A stretch of 64,000 nt of DNA, from assembly GCF_036327005.1 (NCBI RefSeq), contig NZ_JAUGZK010000001.1:186001-250000 (forward strand). Reading direction: 5' to 3'. The notes under the pieces are model-generated. The model worked only from the letters and a program-made list of their open reading frames with translations, had not been told where the DNA came from and searched no databases. This DNA comes from Alkalimonas mucilaginosa (GTDB lineage: Bacteria > Pseudomonadota > Gammaproteobacteria > Enterobacterales > Alteromonadaceae). The translations under genes were made by a program, and so were the position numbers. Within the stretch, counting starts at the first letter, position 1, and every line of letters starts with the position of its first letter. Positions 36,502 to 45,559 of this stretch are shown here, in pieces.

Positions 36502-38121
36502 ATGACGACCACAATGATTGAACGCCAAAACCTGTCTATTCAAACCAATCCGGCCGATGCTGGCTTTCAACAACAATTGGAGCAGGTTTTTACGGAGGAG
36601 GCTTGTGCTTTGCTGGTGGAGCTAACGCGTGAGTTTAGGCCCCGTTTGCAGCAGTTATTGACCGAGCGTGGGAAAAAGCAGGCGCGCTTTGATGCTGGTG
36701 CTTTGCCAGATTTTTTACCAGAGACCAAGGCCATTCGGGAAGATGTCTGGCAGGTGGCTGCTATTCCAGCCGATCTGCAGGATCGCCGGCTGGAAATTAC
36801 CGGCCCGGTTGATCGCAAAATGGTGATCAATGCACTCAATGCCGATGTGAAAGTCTTTATGGCCGACTTTGAAGATGCGCAGTCGCCGACCTGGCAGGGG
36901 GTGGTCGAAGGCCAGATAAATTTGCGCGATGCCAACCTGGGGACCATCAGCTATACCGATCCGCACAGTGGCAAGCAGTATGCGCTGCAAGAAAACCCTG
37001 CCTTGCTGATTGCCCGGGTACGGGGCCTGCATCTTTGGGAGAAGCACCTGCAGGTTGATGGCGAAGTGATACCGGGCGCGCTGATGGATTTTGCCCTGTA
37101 CTTTATTCACAATCTGTCACAGCGTCAGAAGATGGGCACCGGCGTCTATTTTTACCTGCCGAAGCTGCAAAGCCACCAGGAAGCCAAATGGTGGGATGAT
37201 GTGTTTCGTTACACTGAACAAAAATTTGGTGTGCCGGTCGGTACCATTCGCGCTACCGTATTGATTGAAACCCTGCCCGCCGTGTTCGAGATGGATGAAA
37301 TCCTTTATAGCCTGCGCGATCACATCGTAGCGCTGAACTGTGGCCGTTGGGATTATATTTTCAGCTACATTAAAACCTTGAAAAACCACCCGGATCGGGT
37401 GCTGCCTGATCGGCAGGTGGTCACCATGGATAAGCCGTTTTTAAGCGCTTATTCGCGTTTGCTGATCAAAACCTGTCACAAGCGCGGTGCCTTGGCGATG
37501 GGCGGCATGGCCGCATTAATTCCTGCGAAAGATCCGGAGCAAAATAAAGCCATTTTGGCCAAAGTCACCGCTGACAAAGAGCTTGAAGCCAGCAATGGTC
37601 ACGATGGCACCTGGATAGCGCACCCAGGCCTGGCTGCGACAGCTGGCGCTGTGCTGAACAAGCACTTGGGGGACAAACCCAATCAATTGCAGGTGCTGCG
37701 CGAGCAGGACGCGCCGGTCACGGCTGCCGACTTGCTGGCGCCGTGCGAGGGCGAACGCACCGAAGCCGGGATGCGCACCAATATTCGGGTGGCGCTGCAG
37801 TACCTGGCGGCCTGGATCAGCGGTAAAGGCTGTGTGCCGATTTATGGCCTGATGGAAGATGCCGCCACCGCTGAAATTTCGCGTGCCTCCATTTGGCAGT
37901 GGATCCAGCATGGCAAAACGCTGAGCAATGGCCAACTGGTCACCAAGCAGTTGTTTGCCCGTATGCTGGATGAAGAAGCGGAGGTAGTGAAAGGGGAGGT
38001 GGGCAGCGACGCCTGGGCCAGCCAGAACTTTGAGCGGGCCAAAAGCCTGCTGCTGGATATTACCACCGCCGATGAACTGGTGGACTTTTTAACCTTACCG
38101 GCTTACGACTTACTGCCGTAA
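36502..38121 (+). CDS. aceB: Malate synthase A
   Basis: 539 residues from ATG 36502 behind AGGAG; a GTG at 36475 is also in frame. It condenses glyoxylate and acetyl-CoA in the glyoxylate shunt. The family signature region RDHIVALNCGRWDYIFSYIK is intact, as are EDAQSPTW and the late MEDAATAEISRA segment. Isocitrate lyase is not in the window, but the shunt switch AceK lies 12 kb away. The 259-bp upstream gap shows no operator I can name. Confidence 0.97.
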   Translation: MTTTMIERQNLSIQTNPADAGFQQQLEQVFTEEACALLVELTREFRPRLQQLLTERGKKQARFDAGALPDFLPETKAIREDVWQVAAIPADLQDRRLEITGPVDRKMVINALNADVKVFMADFEDAQSPTWQGVVEGQINLRDANLGTISYTDPHSGKQYALQENPALLIARVRGLHLWEKHLQVDGEVIPGALMDFALYFIHNLSQRQKMGTGVYFYLPKLQSHQEAKWWDDVFRYTEQKFGVPVGTIRATVLIETLPAVFEMDEILYSLRDHIVALNCGRWDYIFSYIKTLKNHPDRVLPDRQVVTMDKPFLSAYSRLLIKTCHKRGALAMGGMAALIPAKDPEQNKAILAKVTADKELEASNGHDGTWIAHPGLAATAGAVLNKHLGDKPNQLQVLREQDAPVTAADLLAPCEGERTEAGMRTNIRVALQYLAAWISGKGCVPIYGLMEDAATAEISRASIWQWIQHGKTLSNGQLVTKQLFARMLDEEAEVVKGEVGSDAWASQNFERAKSLLLDITTADELVDFLTLPAYDLLP

Positions 38122-38178
38122 CACCAAACACCTTTAAAAACTTTGGCTCTTCCTAACCTGGGATGCTGGGAGCCACTG

Positions 38179-38222
38179 CAGCCGCTGCTGATCTTGCTGA
38201 TGTTGGCAGCGGCTGAATTTTA
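38179..38222 (+). terminator. Terminator of aceB
   Basis: A perfect 10-bp stem, CAGCCGCTGC (38179-38188) with GCAGCGGCTG (38206-38215), is followed by AATTTTAT. It is 58 bp past the aceB stop. Confidence 0.6.
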
Positions 38223-38299
38223 TCGAAACTGTTGCAATTACATTGATTTTGTTGCCGTATGTGATTATTGTAGGGTTTTCATCACATCTTGAGTGAGTT

Positions 38300-39571
38300 A
38301 TGCCGTTGTACGCTCGGTACCTAGTGGTCTTCGGAGCTATTTGTTATGTCATTATTGCGCCACTGGCCGCTTATTTAGGTTACAAGCTTCTTACTGATGA
38401 TCCAATAAACCCTGGGATTCCGCCGTTGATAGCAGAGCTGTCTGAGCGGCAAGTCCGTCAGGATAATTTTTACATTCAGCTGATGTCGTTGCCCGAATCA
38501 GGGGGGGACCCGGCCAAGGTGTGGCGGCTCTATCAACAAGGGCAGCATGATCTCTCAACGGAACGTTTGCCGCGGCTGTTTGAGTTGGAAGATATCCATC
38601 AGCATGAACTCTGGTGTTCGATTGCTGAAACCGCATGTCAGCAACTATTGCAGCAACACAGTACAGAGTTGGGCTTGCTACTGCAGTCTTATACTGATTT
38701 GCTGAGTTCTTATCAGGCCTTGCACAGCAGTACGGAGCTTACCCCACTTAAAAGCGGCTCTTTGTCTTTAAACTGGAGGCAGCTTAGTTCGCTGCAACAG
38801 TTGTATGCCATTTCAATCTATCAACTGATTTTGCAGCAGCGGCATGCTGAAGCGGAGCTGCGACTCGCTGACTACATTCGCCTGACAAGACGGCAATTGC
38901 AGCAGCCTACAGACTTACTGCAGAGTATGCAGATCCATGTCGATTGGTATAACCATGTACTGCCTTTGGTATGGGCGCTCAAGAAAGTGCAGTCAGAACC
39001 TTTAACCCAACTCGTGGATGCATTGCAGCCGCTCTCGTTGGCGGAAGTGACAAATTTACCAGCGAAAAAGGCGGAACTGACCAACCAGATCCAGTTGTTA
39101 AGTCATATCGACCCGGATATATTGACTCAATCAACCCGCAATACTTTTTACAAACCCAAGATGACGCTCAATGCAATGTACCTGCGCAGTGGCATTGCCG
39201 ATGCAAGTCAGGTGTCCAGTAAAGCGATGTTGTACCAACAATGGTTGGATGAACAGCCCGATCAGCACTATGTCTCGTTGGGCAGTGTTGAGATGCTAAA
39301 ACGCTACTACCGAAATTATCTGGGAGGGCACTTGGTCGAGCTGTTTGCATCCTTCCCTGATCGGAGCCTGTATGATCGCATTCGATTGGATAGTAAACTG
39401 TATATACTTCAGACCCTATTGCTGATCGATCATTCGGCGATGCAAGCGCTGAAGCCAGAAAATTTTCCAGTAAACCCATACAACGGTGCATTAGCCGAGT
39501 ATACAACGCAAGGCTGGTGTTATCGGCTTAAGCAGGAGGTTTGTCTGGATCTAACCAATGCAGAGCCGTGA
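38300..39571 (+). CDS. Hypothetical membrane-anchored protein
   Basis: 423 residues, not recognised. One N-terminal membrane helix (about 7-30) is followed by a long, mostly helical, Gln/Leu-rich periplasmic domain with no motif I know. Two cysteines near residues 109 and 116 and two near the C-terminus (GWCYRLKQEVC) could form disulfides. It stands alone between the aceB terminator and a convergent orphan gene. Confidence 0.65.
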   Translation: MPLYARYLVVFGAICYVIIAPLAAYLGYKLLTDDPINPGIPPLIAELSERQVRQDNFYIQLMSLPESGGDPAKVWRLYQQGQHDLSTERLPRLFELEDIHQHELWCSIAETACQQLLQQHSTELGLLLQSYTDLLSSYQALHSSTELTPLKSGSLSLNWRQLSSLQQLYAISIYQLILQQRHAEAELRLADYIRLTRRQLQQPTDLLQSMQIHVDWYNHVLPLVWALKKVQSEPLTQLVDALQPLSLAEVTNLPAKKAELTNQIQLLSHIDPDILTQSTRNTFYKPKMTLNAMYLRSGIADASQVSSKAMLYQQWLDEQPDQHYVSLGSVEMLKRYYRNYLGGHLVELFASFPDRSLYDRIRLDSKLYILQTLLLIDHSAMQALKPENFPVNPYNGALAEYTTQGWCYRLKQEVCLDLTNAEP

Positions 39572-39607
39572 CATAACCTGAACATCGGTTCTTGTTAGCA
39601 GTCGCCG

Positions 39608-40003
39608 CTACTTATACTTCTGATAAAGCGATGCGATGGAGTGATCAAACAGCTCTTTCAGTTTGAGTTTAGCCTCCTTAATGGTCATTTCACCAAAATC
39701 GGTACTTGTTGCCTTGCGACCGAAGATCGCCAAAAAGCCAGGCTTTAAAAGGATGTCTAAATTGAGCAAAGCTTTGCCAGTCTCAACAGGGATCAGCAAA
39801 TAGCTGGCACATTGCTGTTTGACATCCCCGCTGACCACTGTGATACCACCACCTACGCCTGATTTTTCAAATAACGCGATCTCAGTATCCCATGGGTAAG
39901 CATCAATAAGGTCGCACAACTCCTGATAGGTTGTAACCTGAGTTGTTTTTTCAACCAGTTCACCTGTGCCGTCCTTGTTGTGTGAATAAGACACTTCGAT
40001 CAT
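39608..40003 (-). CDS. Hypothetical protein
   Basis: 131 residues, not recognised. It is soluble and mixed alpha/beta, with a compact N-terminal domain (VTTYQELCDLIDAYPWDTEIALFE) and a lysine-rich C-terminal helix. Shape and size resemble small immunity-type proteins, but no toxin is adjacent. A clear AAGGAG site lies 7 nt before the ATG. It is convergent with the preceding hypothetical gene across 36 bp. Confidence 0.65.
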   Translation of the reverse strand: MIEVSYSHNKDGTGELVEKTTQVTTYQELCDLIDAYPWDTEIALFEKSGVGGGITVVSGDVKQQCASYLLIPVETGKALLNLDILLKPGFLAIFGRKATSTDFGEMTIKEAKLKLKELFDHSIASLYQKYK

Positions 40004-40064
40004 ACGATATTCTCCTTGGATCTTTTGAGGGTGTGTAGACGCTTATTGGTTCTATTGTATTCTT

Positions 40065-41033
40065 TCAGGCGTTAATCTCATCCGCTGTTTCAGTGATGAG
40101 CCGGCGCAGCCAGATATGGCTGGCATCCTGATGCAGCAACGGGCTCCAGATCATTTTCAGCTCGATGGATGGGATGGCAAAGGGCGGGTCTAAAATCGCC
40201 ATGCTGTCGTCGTTTTCGTACAGCCGGGCCGCCCGCAGCGGCAGGGTGGCGATTAAGTCCATTTCCACCGCCAGATGCATGGCGACATGGTAATTACGGG
40301 TAAAAACGCTGATGGTGCGCTGTTTGCCCAGCTTGGCCAGGGCTTCATCGACCCAGCCGAGCTTTTGAATGTCTTTGGGATCCATGCCAACCCCAACGCC
40401 AAAACCGGTTTTACTAACCCAGATATGACGGCTTTTCAGGTAGCTTTCCAGATTAAACTGCTTTAATACCGGGTTCTGCCGGTTGACCAGACAGGCAAAA
40501 CTGTCGCGCCAGACGGTTTTCTGATGGAATGACTGCGGCAGTTGATCGAAGCGGTTAATCGCCATATCCACCTTGCCGTTTTCCACATCGTGAAAAGTGA
40601 CATCGGACGGCGTCATAATATCCAGCGTGGTGGCCGGTGCCTGCTCGCGCATTTTTTTCAGCAGAGCCGGGATCAGAGTGGAGGCTGCGTAATCGCTGGC
40701 CATAATGCGAAACACCCGGCTGCTCTGGCTGGGGTCAAAATCCTTGTGTGGCTGCAGGCTTTCTTCCAGCGTCAGCAGTACACCGCGTACAATGGGTGCC
40801 AGCTCTTTAGCACGCTCGGTGGGCACCATGCCCTCGGAGGTACGGACCAAAATAGGATCGTTTAGCAAATCGCGTAAGCGCTTTAAGCCATTGCTCATCG
40901 CCGGCTGAGTGATGTTGAGCTGGTTGGCAGCGCGGGTGACGTTTTTCTCCCGCAACAACACATCCAGATAGACCAGCAGGTTTAAATCGACTTTGTTGAT
41001 ATTCATCCGTTCAATGCTTATTTGGTTGGACAT
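40065..41033 (-). CDS. LysR-family transcriptional regulator
   Basis: 322 residues. An N-terminal winged HTH (about 15-75; VTRAANQLNITQPAMSNGLKRLRD) is followed by a substrate-binding domain (about 105-315), similar in style to NodD/SyrM-type LysR proteins. The ribosome site is weak. It lies downstream of cioAB on the same strand, with a stem-loop between them. Targets unknown. Confidence 0.93.
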   Translation of the reverse strand: MSNQISIERMNINKVDLNLLVYLDVLLREKNVTRAANQLNITQPAMSNGLKRLRDLLNDPILVRTSEGMVPTERAKELAPIVRGVLLTLEESLQPHKDFDPSQSSRVFRIMASDYAASTLIPALLKKMREQAPATTLDIMTPSDVTFHDVENGKVDMAINRFDQLPQSFHQKTVWRDSFACLVNRQNPVLKQFNLESYLKSRHIWVSKTGFGVGVGMDPKDIQKLGWVDEALAKLGKQRTISVFTRNYHVAMHLAVEMDLIATLPLRAARLYENDDSMAILDPPFAIPSIELKMIWSPLLHQDASHIWLRRLITETADEINA

Positions 41034-41062
41034 TGATTGGCTGAATCATAACATTGGTGAAT

Positions 41063-41093
41063 GGGCGCTGCATCAAAATTTATGGCAGCGCCC
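41063..41093 (-). terminator. Stem-loop after cioB, possible terminator
   Basis: A perfect 9-bp stem, GGGCGCTGC/GCAGCGCCC with a 13-nt loop, lies 25 bp past the cioB stop. Only ATTC follows on the minus strand, so termination may be partial or Rho-assisted. Confidence 0.45.
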
Positions 41094-41117
41094 GGTTAAA
41101 CTCGGAGCTACGTCAGC

Positions 41118-42122
41118 TCAGTAGTATTTCAAATCATCGGCCTTGCCACGAAAGGCGTAATAGGCCACAGCCGTGTAAGCCAACAAAAATGGCAATACGA
41201 ATACAGCACCAAAGAAAATAATCTGCAAGGATTCTTTCGAGCTGGCAGCTTCGTACAGCGTCATTTCGTTTGGCACTACAAAGGGGTAGAAGCTAAGTGC
41301 CAGGCCGGCAAAGCAGCAGATAAAAATAATCAGTGTTAGCCAAAAGGGTAGCCAGGCGCCTTTGTCATCCGGCAGTGGCAGGCGTTTTAACACCAGATAG
41401 CCCAAAGCAAACATACCAAAGCAGAGCAGTGGGATGGCAGCATAAAAATACGCCAATGGTGGCTCGGTCCAGACGGCATAGACATTGGCATTGACCAGGG
41501 GATTAATCATACTGACTGCCAGAATACCGCCAAAGGTCAGTACGCCGGCTTTTTTGCAGGTGGCGATGGCGTGGCGTTGCAGCTCACCGCTGGTTTTGCC
41601 AATCAGCCAGGCATTGCCAATCATGGCGTAGGCGGCGGTGACGCACAAGCCACTGAAGCTGGCAAAGAGCACACTGCTCAGTTGGTAGTTCAAGCCCATC
41701 ACGTAAATGCCCAGCATAAAACCCTGACTGAAGGTGGCCAGCAAGGAGCCGGCTTTGAAGGTCCAGTCCCAGTTACGTTTTTGCGCTGGTTTGACTTTAG
41801 CACGAAAGTCAAAGGCCACACCGCGCAGGATCAAACCAATCAGCAAAAAGGCTGCGGGTAAGTACATGGCTTTTAAAATAGCACTATGGGCCGCAGGAAA
41901 GGCCACCAGTAGCAAGCCAACTGCCATTACCAGCCAGGTTTCGTTGGCGTCCCAGAAGGGACCGATCGACGCAATGGCGGTATCGCGCCAGGCTTCATTT
42001 TCCATCGGCAGGGTAATGCCTACCCCCAGATCGTAGCCATCCAATATTCCATACAGCAACAACGACAAGGCAGTGAAAGCCGCAAAGGCCAGTGCCAGAT
42101 TGTCTGCGGTTAACCAGCTCAT
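41118..42122 (-). CDS. cioB: Cytochrome bd-type (CIO) quinol oxidase subunit II
   Basis: 334 residues with about eight to nine membrane helices; the N-terminus contains ILDGYDLGVGITLP and the conserved GPFWDANETWLV. It belongs to the cyanide-insensitive-oxidase branch rather than E. coli CydB, judged by length and the partner's short Q loop. Its start overlaps the cioA stop by 4 nt. No CydX-like small ORF follows. Confidence 0.93.
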   Translation of the reverse strand: MSWLTADNLALAFAAFTALSLLLYGILDGYDLGVGITLPMENEAWRDTAIASIGPFWDANETWLVMAVGLLLVAFPAAHSAILKAMYLPAAFLLIGLILRGVAFDFRAKVKPAQKRNWDWTFKAGSLLATFSQGFMLGIYVMGLNYQLSSVLFASFSGLCVTAAYAMIGNAWLIGKTSGELQRHAIATCKKAGVLTFGGILAVSMINPLVNANVYAVWTEPPLAYFYAAIPLLCFGMFALGYLVLKRLPLPDDKGAWLPFWLTLIIFICCFAGLALSFYPFVVPNEMTLYEAASSKESLQIIFFGAVFVLPFLLAYTAVAYYAFRGKADDLKYY

Positions 42123-43492
42123 GCGGAGGCTCCTTCTGCTGGTGCACAGGCTTTGCGCTCGGGCAGGCCAGGCTGAGTTAGATCATACTCTTCGACATCA
42201 ACCGCCCGTTTGGCCAGTACAAAGAGGGTTTTGATGTAGGCAAACAGCAGCACCGCATACAGCAGCAGGTACAACGTAAGGGTAATGGCCACCTGCTCAC
42301 TGGCGATGGTAGTGACTGCATCGCGGGTTTTCAGTACGCCATACACCAGGTATGGCTGGCGGCCAATTTCGGTTACATACCATCCTGCCAGAGTGGCAAT
42401 CCAGCCAGAAAAGGTCATACCGACAAGCAGTTTGAGTTGCAGCTGTGTCAGGTTGCCATGGCGGTACAAACGGGCGCTGCACCACCAGGCGATGGCCAGC
42501 ATTAACAGGCCGATGCCCACCATAATACGAAAGCTAAAGAAAACCGGTGCAACCGGTGGGTGTTTGCCGACAAAGTCATCTAAGCCTTGCAGCTCGCCAT
42601 TGAGTTCATGGGTTAAAATCAGGCTGGCCAGTTTGGGTATTTCCAGCGCAAAGCGGTTTTGGCGGCTGTCTTCATCTGGAATGGCAAAGAGGACAAAAGG
42701 GGCGCCTTGCTGGGTTTGCCAAAGCCCCTCCATTGCAGCTACTTTTTGTGGTTGATGCTCCAGCGTATTCAGACCATGCAAGTCACCTACCAAGGCTTGC
42801 AGTGGAACCAGCAAGGCAGCACTGAACAAGGCGGTTTTTAAGGTGAGTTGCGGTGCTTTTTTGCTGTCCCCGCGCAAAAGGCGATAAGCTGACAGGCCAG
42901 CCACCAAAAAACAGACCGTCAATGCCGAAGCCAATAGCATATGACCCAGCCGATAGGGGAAAGAGGGGTTAAAGATAATCGCCAGCCAGTCGGTGGCATG
43001 TGCCACGCCATCGCGCATTTCGAAGCCGACTGGCGTTTGCATCCAGGAATTGAGCGCCAGGATCCAAAAGGCCGACAAGGTGGTGGCCAGCGCCACCAAA
43101 AAGGTGGCGCCGGTATGAGCCCAGCCCGGCACCCGCTGAAAGCCAAACAGCATAATGCCAAGCAAAGTGGCTTCTAAAAAGAAAGCGGTCAGGATTTCAT
43201 AGGCCAGCAAAGGGCCGGCAATATTGCCGACGGTTTCCATAAAACCGGGCCAGTTGGTGCCGAACTGAAACGACATGGTAATGCCGCTGACCACGCCCAG
43301 GGCAAAACTCAGGGCAAAGACTTTCACCCAAAAGCGGTAGGCCCGCATCCAGACCGGGTGTTTGGAGATATCAAAGCGGACTTTGAAGTAAAACAGCAAC
43401 CAGCCCAGCGCAATGGTGATGGTGGGGAACAGGATATGAAAGCTGATATTGGCGGCAAACTGGATCCGCGACAGGATAAGAGTGTCCAACAT
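42119..43492 (-). CDS. cioA: Cytochrome bd-type (CIO) quinol oxidase subunit I
   Basis: 457 residues, short compared with E. coli CydA (522), because the periplasmic Q loop lacks the long insertion; this is the CIO type. Heme ligands are visible: His19 (FHILFP), His in YRLGHMLLAS for b595/d, and a Met in SFRIMVG. The GWYVTEIGRQPY motif is intact. It reduces O2 to water with quinol electrons in the inner membrane. It lies 10 bp downstream of the GbsR-type regulator, so the three genes form one operon. Confidence 0.95.
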   Translation of the reverse strand: MLDTLILSRIQFAANISFHILFPTITIALGWLLFYFKVRFDISKHPVWMRAYRFWVKVFALSFALGVVSGITMSFQFGTNWPGFMETVGNIAGPLLAYEILTAFFLEATLLGIMLFGFQRVPGWAHTGATFLVALATTLSAFWILALNSWMQTPVGFEMRDGVAHATDWLAIIFNPSFPYRLGHMLLASALTVCFLVAGLSAYRLLRGDSKKAPQLTLKTALFSAALLVPLQALVGDLHGLNTLEHQPQKVAAMEGLWQTQQGAPFVLFAIPDEDSRQNRFALEIPKLASLILTHELNGELQGLDDFVGKHPPVAPVFFSFRIMVGIGLLMLAIAWWCSARLYRHGNLTQLQLKLLVGMTFSGWIATLAGWYVTEIGRQPYLVYGVLKTRDAVTTIASEQVAITLTLYLLLYAVLLFAYIKTLFVLAKRAVDVEEYDLTQPGLPERKACAPAEGASA

Positions 43493-43502
43493 AATGACCT
43501 CG

Positions 43503-44054
43503 TTAGTCGGCTTTTTTTGCCATCAGTTTGTCTTTAAATTCCAGCACCTTGCCTACACCGGAGCCCAGCTTCATTAAGGTATTGAGCTTTTCCGGCGACA
43601 AGGACTGCAGGCTTTGCGTCCATTCGGTGATGTTTTCCAGTAAGTCGTGAATTTCGGCGATGCGCTCCTGGGCATAAGCCTCTTCGGCATTGCCTGCTTC
43701 ATCCAGCAGAATATCGCGCAGCAGTGACAGTGTTGGGTCCATTTCGCGTTTGCGGCGCTCTTCAAACACCCGGTTGGCCATATCCCAAATACTGCCACGG
43801 CTTTGGTAGTAATCTTTGCGATCGCCGGGGCGGTGGGTGGTGTGCACCAGTTGCCAACTGTGTAGCTCTTTTAGACCCATGCTGACATTGCCACGGGAAA
43901 TCCCCAGCATTTCGCCGATATCATTGGCACTCAGTGGTTGTTCGCTTATCACCAGCAGCGCGTAGATTTGACCAACAGTGCGGTTAAAGCCCCAGCGACT
44001 GCCCATTTCGCCAAAATGAAATACAAAAGACTCGATCATCGGTGTCATCCGCAT
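43503..44054 (-). CDS. GbsR/MarR-family transcriptional regulator
   Basis: 183 residues. A GbsR-type winged HTH (about 20-85; LSANDIGEMLGISRGNVSMGLKEL) is followed by a helical dimerisation region. It is the first gene of the cioAB operon. An AGAGG site lies 6-7 nt before an ATG at 44060 that shares the frame, so the protein may start two codons earlier. It probably autoregulates through the 16-bp palindrome at its promoter (inference). Confidence 0.88.
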   Translation of the reverse strand: MRMTPMIESFVFHFGEMGSRWGFNRTVGQIYALLVISEQPLSANDIGEMLGISRGNVSMGLKELHSWQLVHTTHRPGDRKDYYQSRGSIWDMANRVFEERRKREMDPTLSLLRDILLDEAGNAEEAYAQERIAEIHDLLENITEWTQSLQSLSPEKLNTLMKLGSGVGKVLEFKDKLMAKKAD

Positions 44055-44073
44055 GGGTGCCTCTTTTTGAGTA

Positions 44074-44089
44074 TTCAGAAATTTCTGAA
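44074..44089. promoter_or_regulatory. Perfect 16-bp palindrome, candidate GbsR operator
   Basis: TTCAGAAATTTCTGAA is a perfect palindrome that would span about -4 to +13 of the predicted promoter. This is where a dimeric winged-HTH repressor encoded by the first gene would block transcription. No second copy was found by eye. Confidence 0.6.
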
Positions 44090-44092
44090 AGT

Positions 44093-44120
44093 ATTATAAG
44101 TAAGATTTGATGCAGATCAA
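44093..44120 (-). promoter_or_regulatory. Promoter of the gbsR-cioAB operon with overlapping FNR box
   Basis: On the minus strand, TTGATC (44120-44115), a 16-bp spacer and TATAAT (44098-44093) form a good sigma-70 promoter. The -35 overlaps a perfect FNR/Anr box, TTGAT-N4-ATCAA (44107-44120), centred near -27, a position suited to repression. Anr repression of cioAB is known in Pseudomonas aeruginosa. Confidence 0.7.
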
Positions 44121-44130
44121 TCTTTTTCAA

Positions 44131-44162
44131 CTAAAATAAAGCCGGCTTGTTGCCAAGCCGGC
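44131..44162 (-). terminator. Terminator of the BON-domain gene
   Basis: A perfect 9-bp stem, GCCGGCTTG/CAAGCCGGC (44141-44149 with 44154-44162, 4-nt loop), is followed on the minus strand by TTTATTTTAG. Confidence 0.75.
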
Positions 44163-44198
44163 CAGATAGTTTTACCGAAATTAAGTTGTGCGGATAAA

Positions 44199-44753
44199 TC
44201 AGGAACTGGCTACTCGCAGTTGATTATCTACCCGAGTGACATCTTTTGACTTTTTGGCCAGGGCTTCAGCCAGGTCGCGTTCGGAAGCTGAATCTACCTC
44301 ACCTTGCAGGGTCACAACGCCATTACTGACATCAACCTTGATGGCGGTGCCGCTGACTTCGGATTCGAGCAGCAGGCGGGTTTTTACCACGGTGGCAATT
44401 TTGGCATCCGTTAGTCTGTTGCTATCCTGTTCATCGTCACTGCGCGCCCGGTCGGCTGGCATGACGGTTAACTGATTGTCGACGGATTTTACTCCTTCCA
44501 GATTTTCAACCAGTTCGCCAGCCAGGGCTTTATCCACTTCAGTGGCAACCTGACCGGTTAAGATAACGTTCCCGTCTTCGACATTGGTATTGATTTTAAA
44601 GGAATTTAAATTGCTGTTTAGCAGCAAGGTTGTTTCGGCTTTACCAACAATCCAGGCATCTTTAGCTGTATCTTGCCAGTCGTTGGCAGAGACAGCAGCA
44701 GAAGTACCAGCCAGGGTCAGGGTCATCATTGCGGCTACAAGTGTGCGTTTCAT
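44199..44753 (-). CDS. Periplasmic protein with two BON domains (OsmY-like)
   Basis: 184 residues from ATG 44753 (AAAGGAG site); the frame extends upstream without a good start. A signal peptide ends at about residue 23 (AAVSA). Two BON domains follow (about 33-100 and 113-183), each with the G-x-V-x-L-x-G-x-V core (NVILTGQV, VVTLQGEV). OsmY-type proteins protect the envelope under osmotic or stationary-phase stress. A -24/-12 element lies 38-53 bp upstream, near an encoded sigma-54 activator. Confidence 0.9.
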   Translation of the reverse strand: MKRTLVAAMMTLTLAGTSAAVSANDWQDTAKDAWIVGKAETTLLLNSNLNSFKINTNVEDGNVILTGQVATEVDKALAGELVENLEGVKSVDNQLTVMPADRARSDDEQDSNRLTDAKIATVVKTRLLLESEVSGTAIKVDVSNGVVTLQGEVDSASERDLAEALAKKSKDVTRVDNQLRVASS

Positions 44754-44790
44754 ATATAGACTCCTTTTGTTGTGGGACACTTTCAAGGTT

Positions 44791-44806
44791 GCCAGTTTGA
44801 TGCCAA
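44791..44806 (-). promoter_or_regulatory. Candidate sigma-54 promoter of the BON gene
   Basis: The minus strand reads TTGGCATCAAACTGGC: GG and GC are exactly 10 bp apart, TGGCA matches at -24, and -12 is TGGC rather than TTGC. Predicted transcription starts near 44780, giving a leader of about 27 nt that contains the ribosome site. Confidence 0.55.
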
Positions 44807-44911
44807 CATTTTGTCGTATCGTAAGTATTTGTTTTATCGTGGAATGAGTGATTTTGTTCATTTTGTGTTAATTTTTTGATTGTAATTTTAACCTGCCTAT
44901 CGGTAAAAATT

Positions 44912-45397
44912 TCAGAGTTCCTCGTTCAGTAGCAATGGAATGAACTCATCTGCCAGTATTTGTAAGCTGGCTGTCAGCTTTGCCAGTTCCCTGGCATGGT
45001 CAGGTTGAACGAGTTGACGGCTAAGGCGTTTAAAGATGGCCAATTGGAAAAGTAGCTGCTGAGGCAACTCTGTGCTCCAATGAGCCTGGTTTGCCGTTAT
45101 GGCCTTGCTGTGACTGTGATACCACTGCCAGAGAGTAGCAGTGTCGTTGGCTCTTGCCGCCTTCGGTCGTTGAGCTGTGCGCAATGCAGGTGGTAGTTGA
45201 TGAAGTTGTACCAGCGCTACAAAATAACGTCGTATGTTGTTGTTGGTTATTTCGGGGATCACTTGCTGATAAAAGTGCCTGGCTTGTGTGCAGATAGCGG
45301 CGACTTCCCGGATGATGGCTTGATCCTGTGCTGCCAGAATGATCGATTTTGGCTGGTTATCCAACACAATGTGCTCTCCTGAAGTATCTGTCTCCAT
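44912..45397 (-). CDS. Helical-bundle protein, possibly DUF2383/PA2169-like
   Basis: 161 residues, no signal peptide, almost entirely helical. The segment ARHFYQQVIPEITNNNIRRYFVALVQLHQ resembles the first helices of ferritin-like DUF2383 (PA2169) proteins, which often accompany stress genes; the metal-ligand pattern is not clear. It lies between the BON gene and the divergent sigma-54 activator. Assignment is tentative. Confidence 0.45.
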   Translation of the reverse strand: METDTSGEHIVLDNQPKSIILAAQDQAIIREVAAICTQARHFYQQVIPEITNNNIRRYFVALVQLHQLPPALRTAQRPKAARANDTATLWQWYHSHSKAITANQAHWSTELPQQLLFQLAIFKRLSRQLVQPDHARELAKLTASLQILADEFIPLLLNEEL

Positions 45398-45559
45398 AAA
45401 TTCATATTCAATTCATGTACCACTTCTATACTAATGAATTATAAAGAAAAAACTGTATTGCTTTTGTCCTGTCCCACTTTTTAAGTAAGTTTTACCGGAA
45501 ACCATTGTTCATTTTACATGGCTGGTCTAGAGTAGGGCATCACACCACAGAGAGTTGCT

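Noticed and set aside
45404..45425. Sigma-54-like site upstream of the 161-residue helical-bundle gene
   Set aside because: The -12 GC is GA, and the predicted start would fall on the ATG itself.
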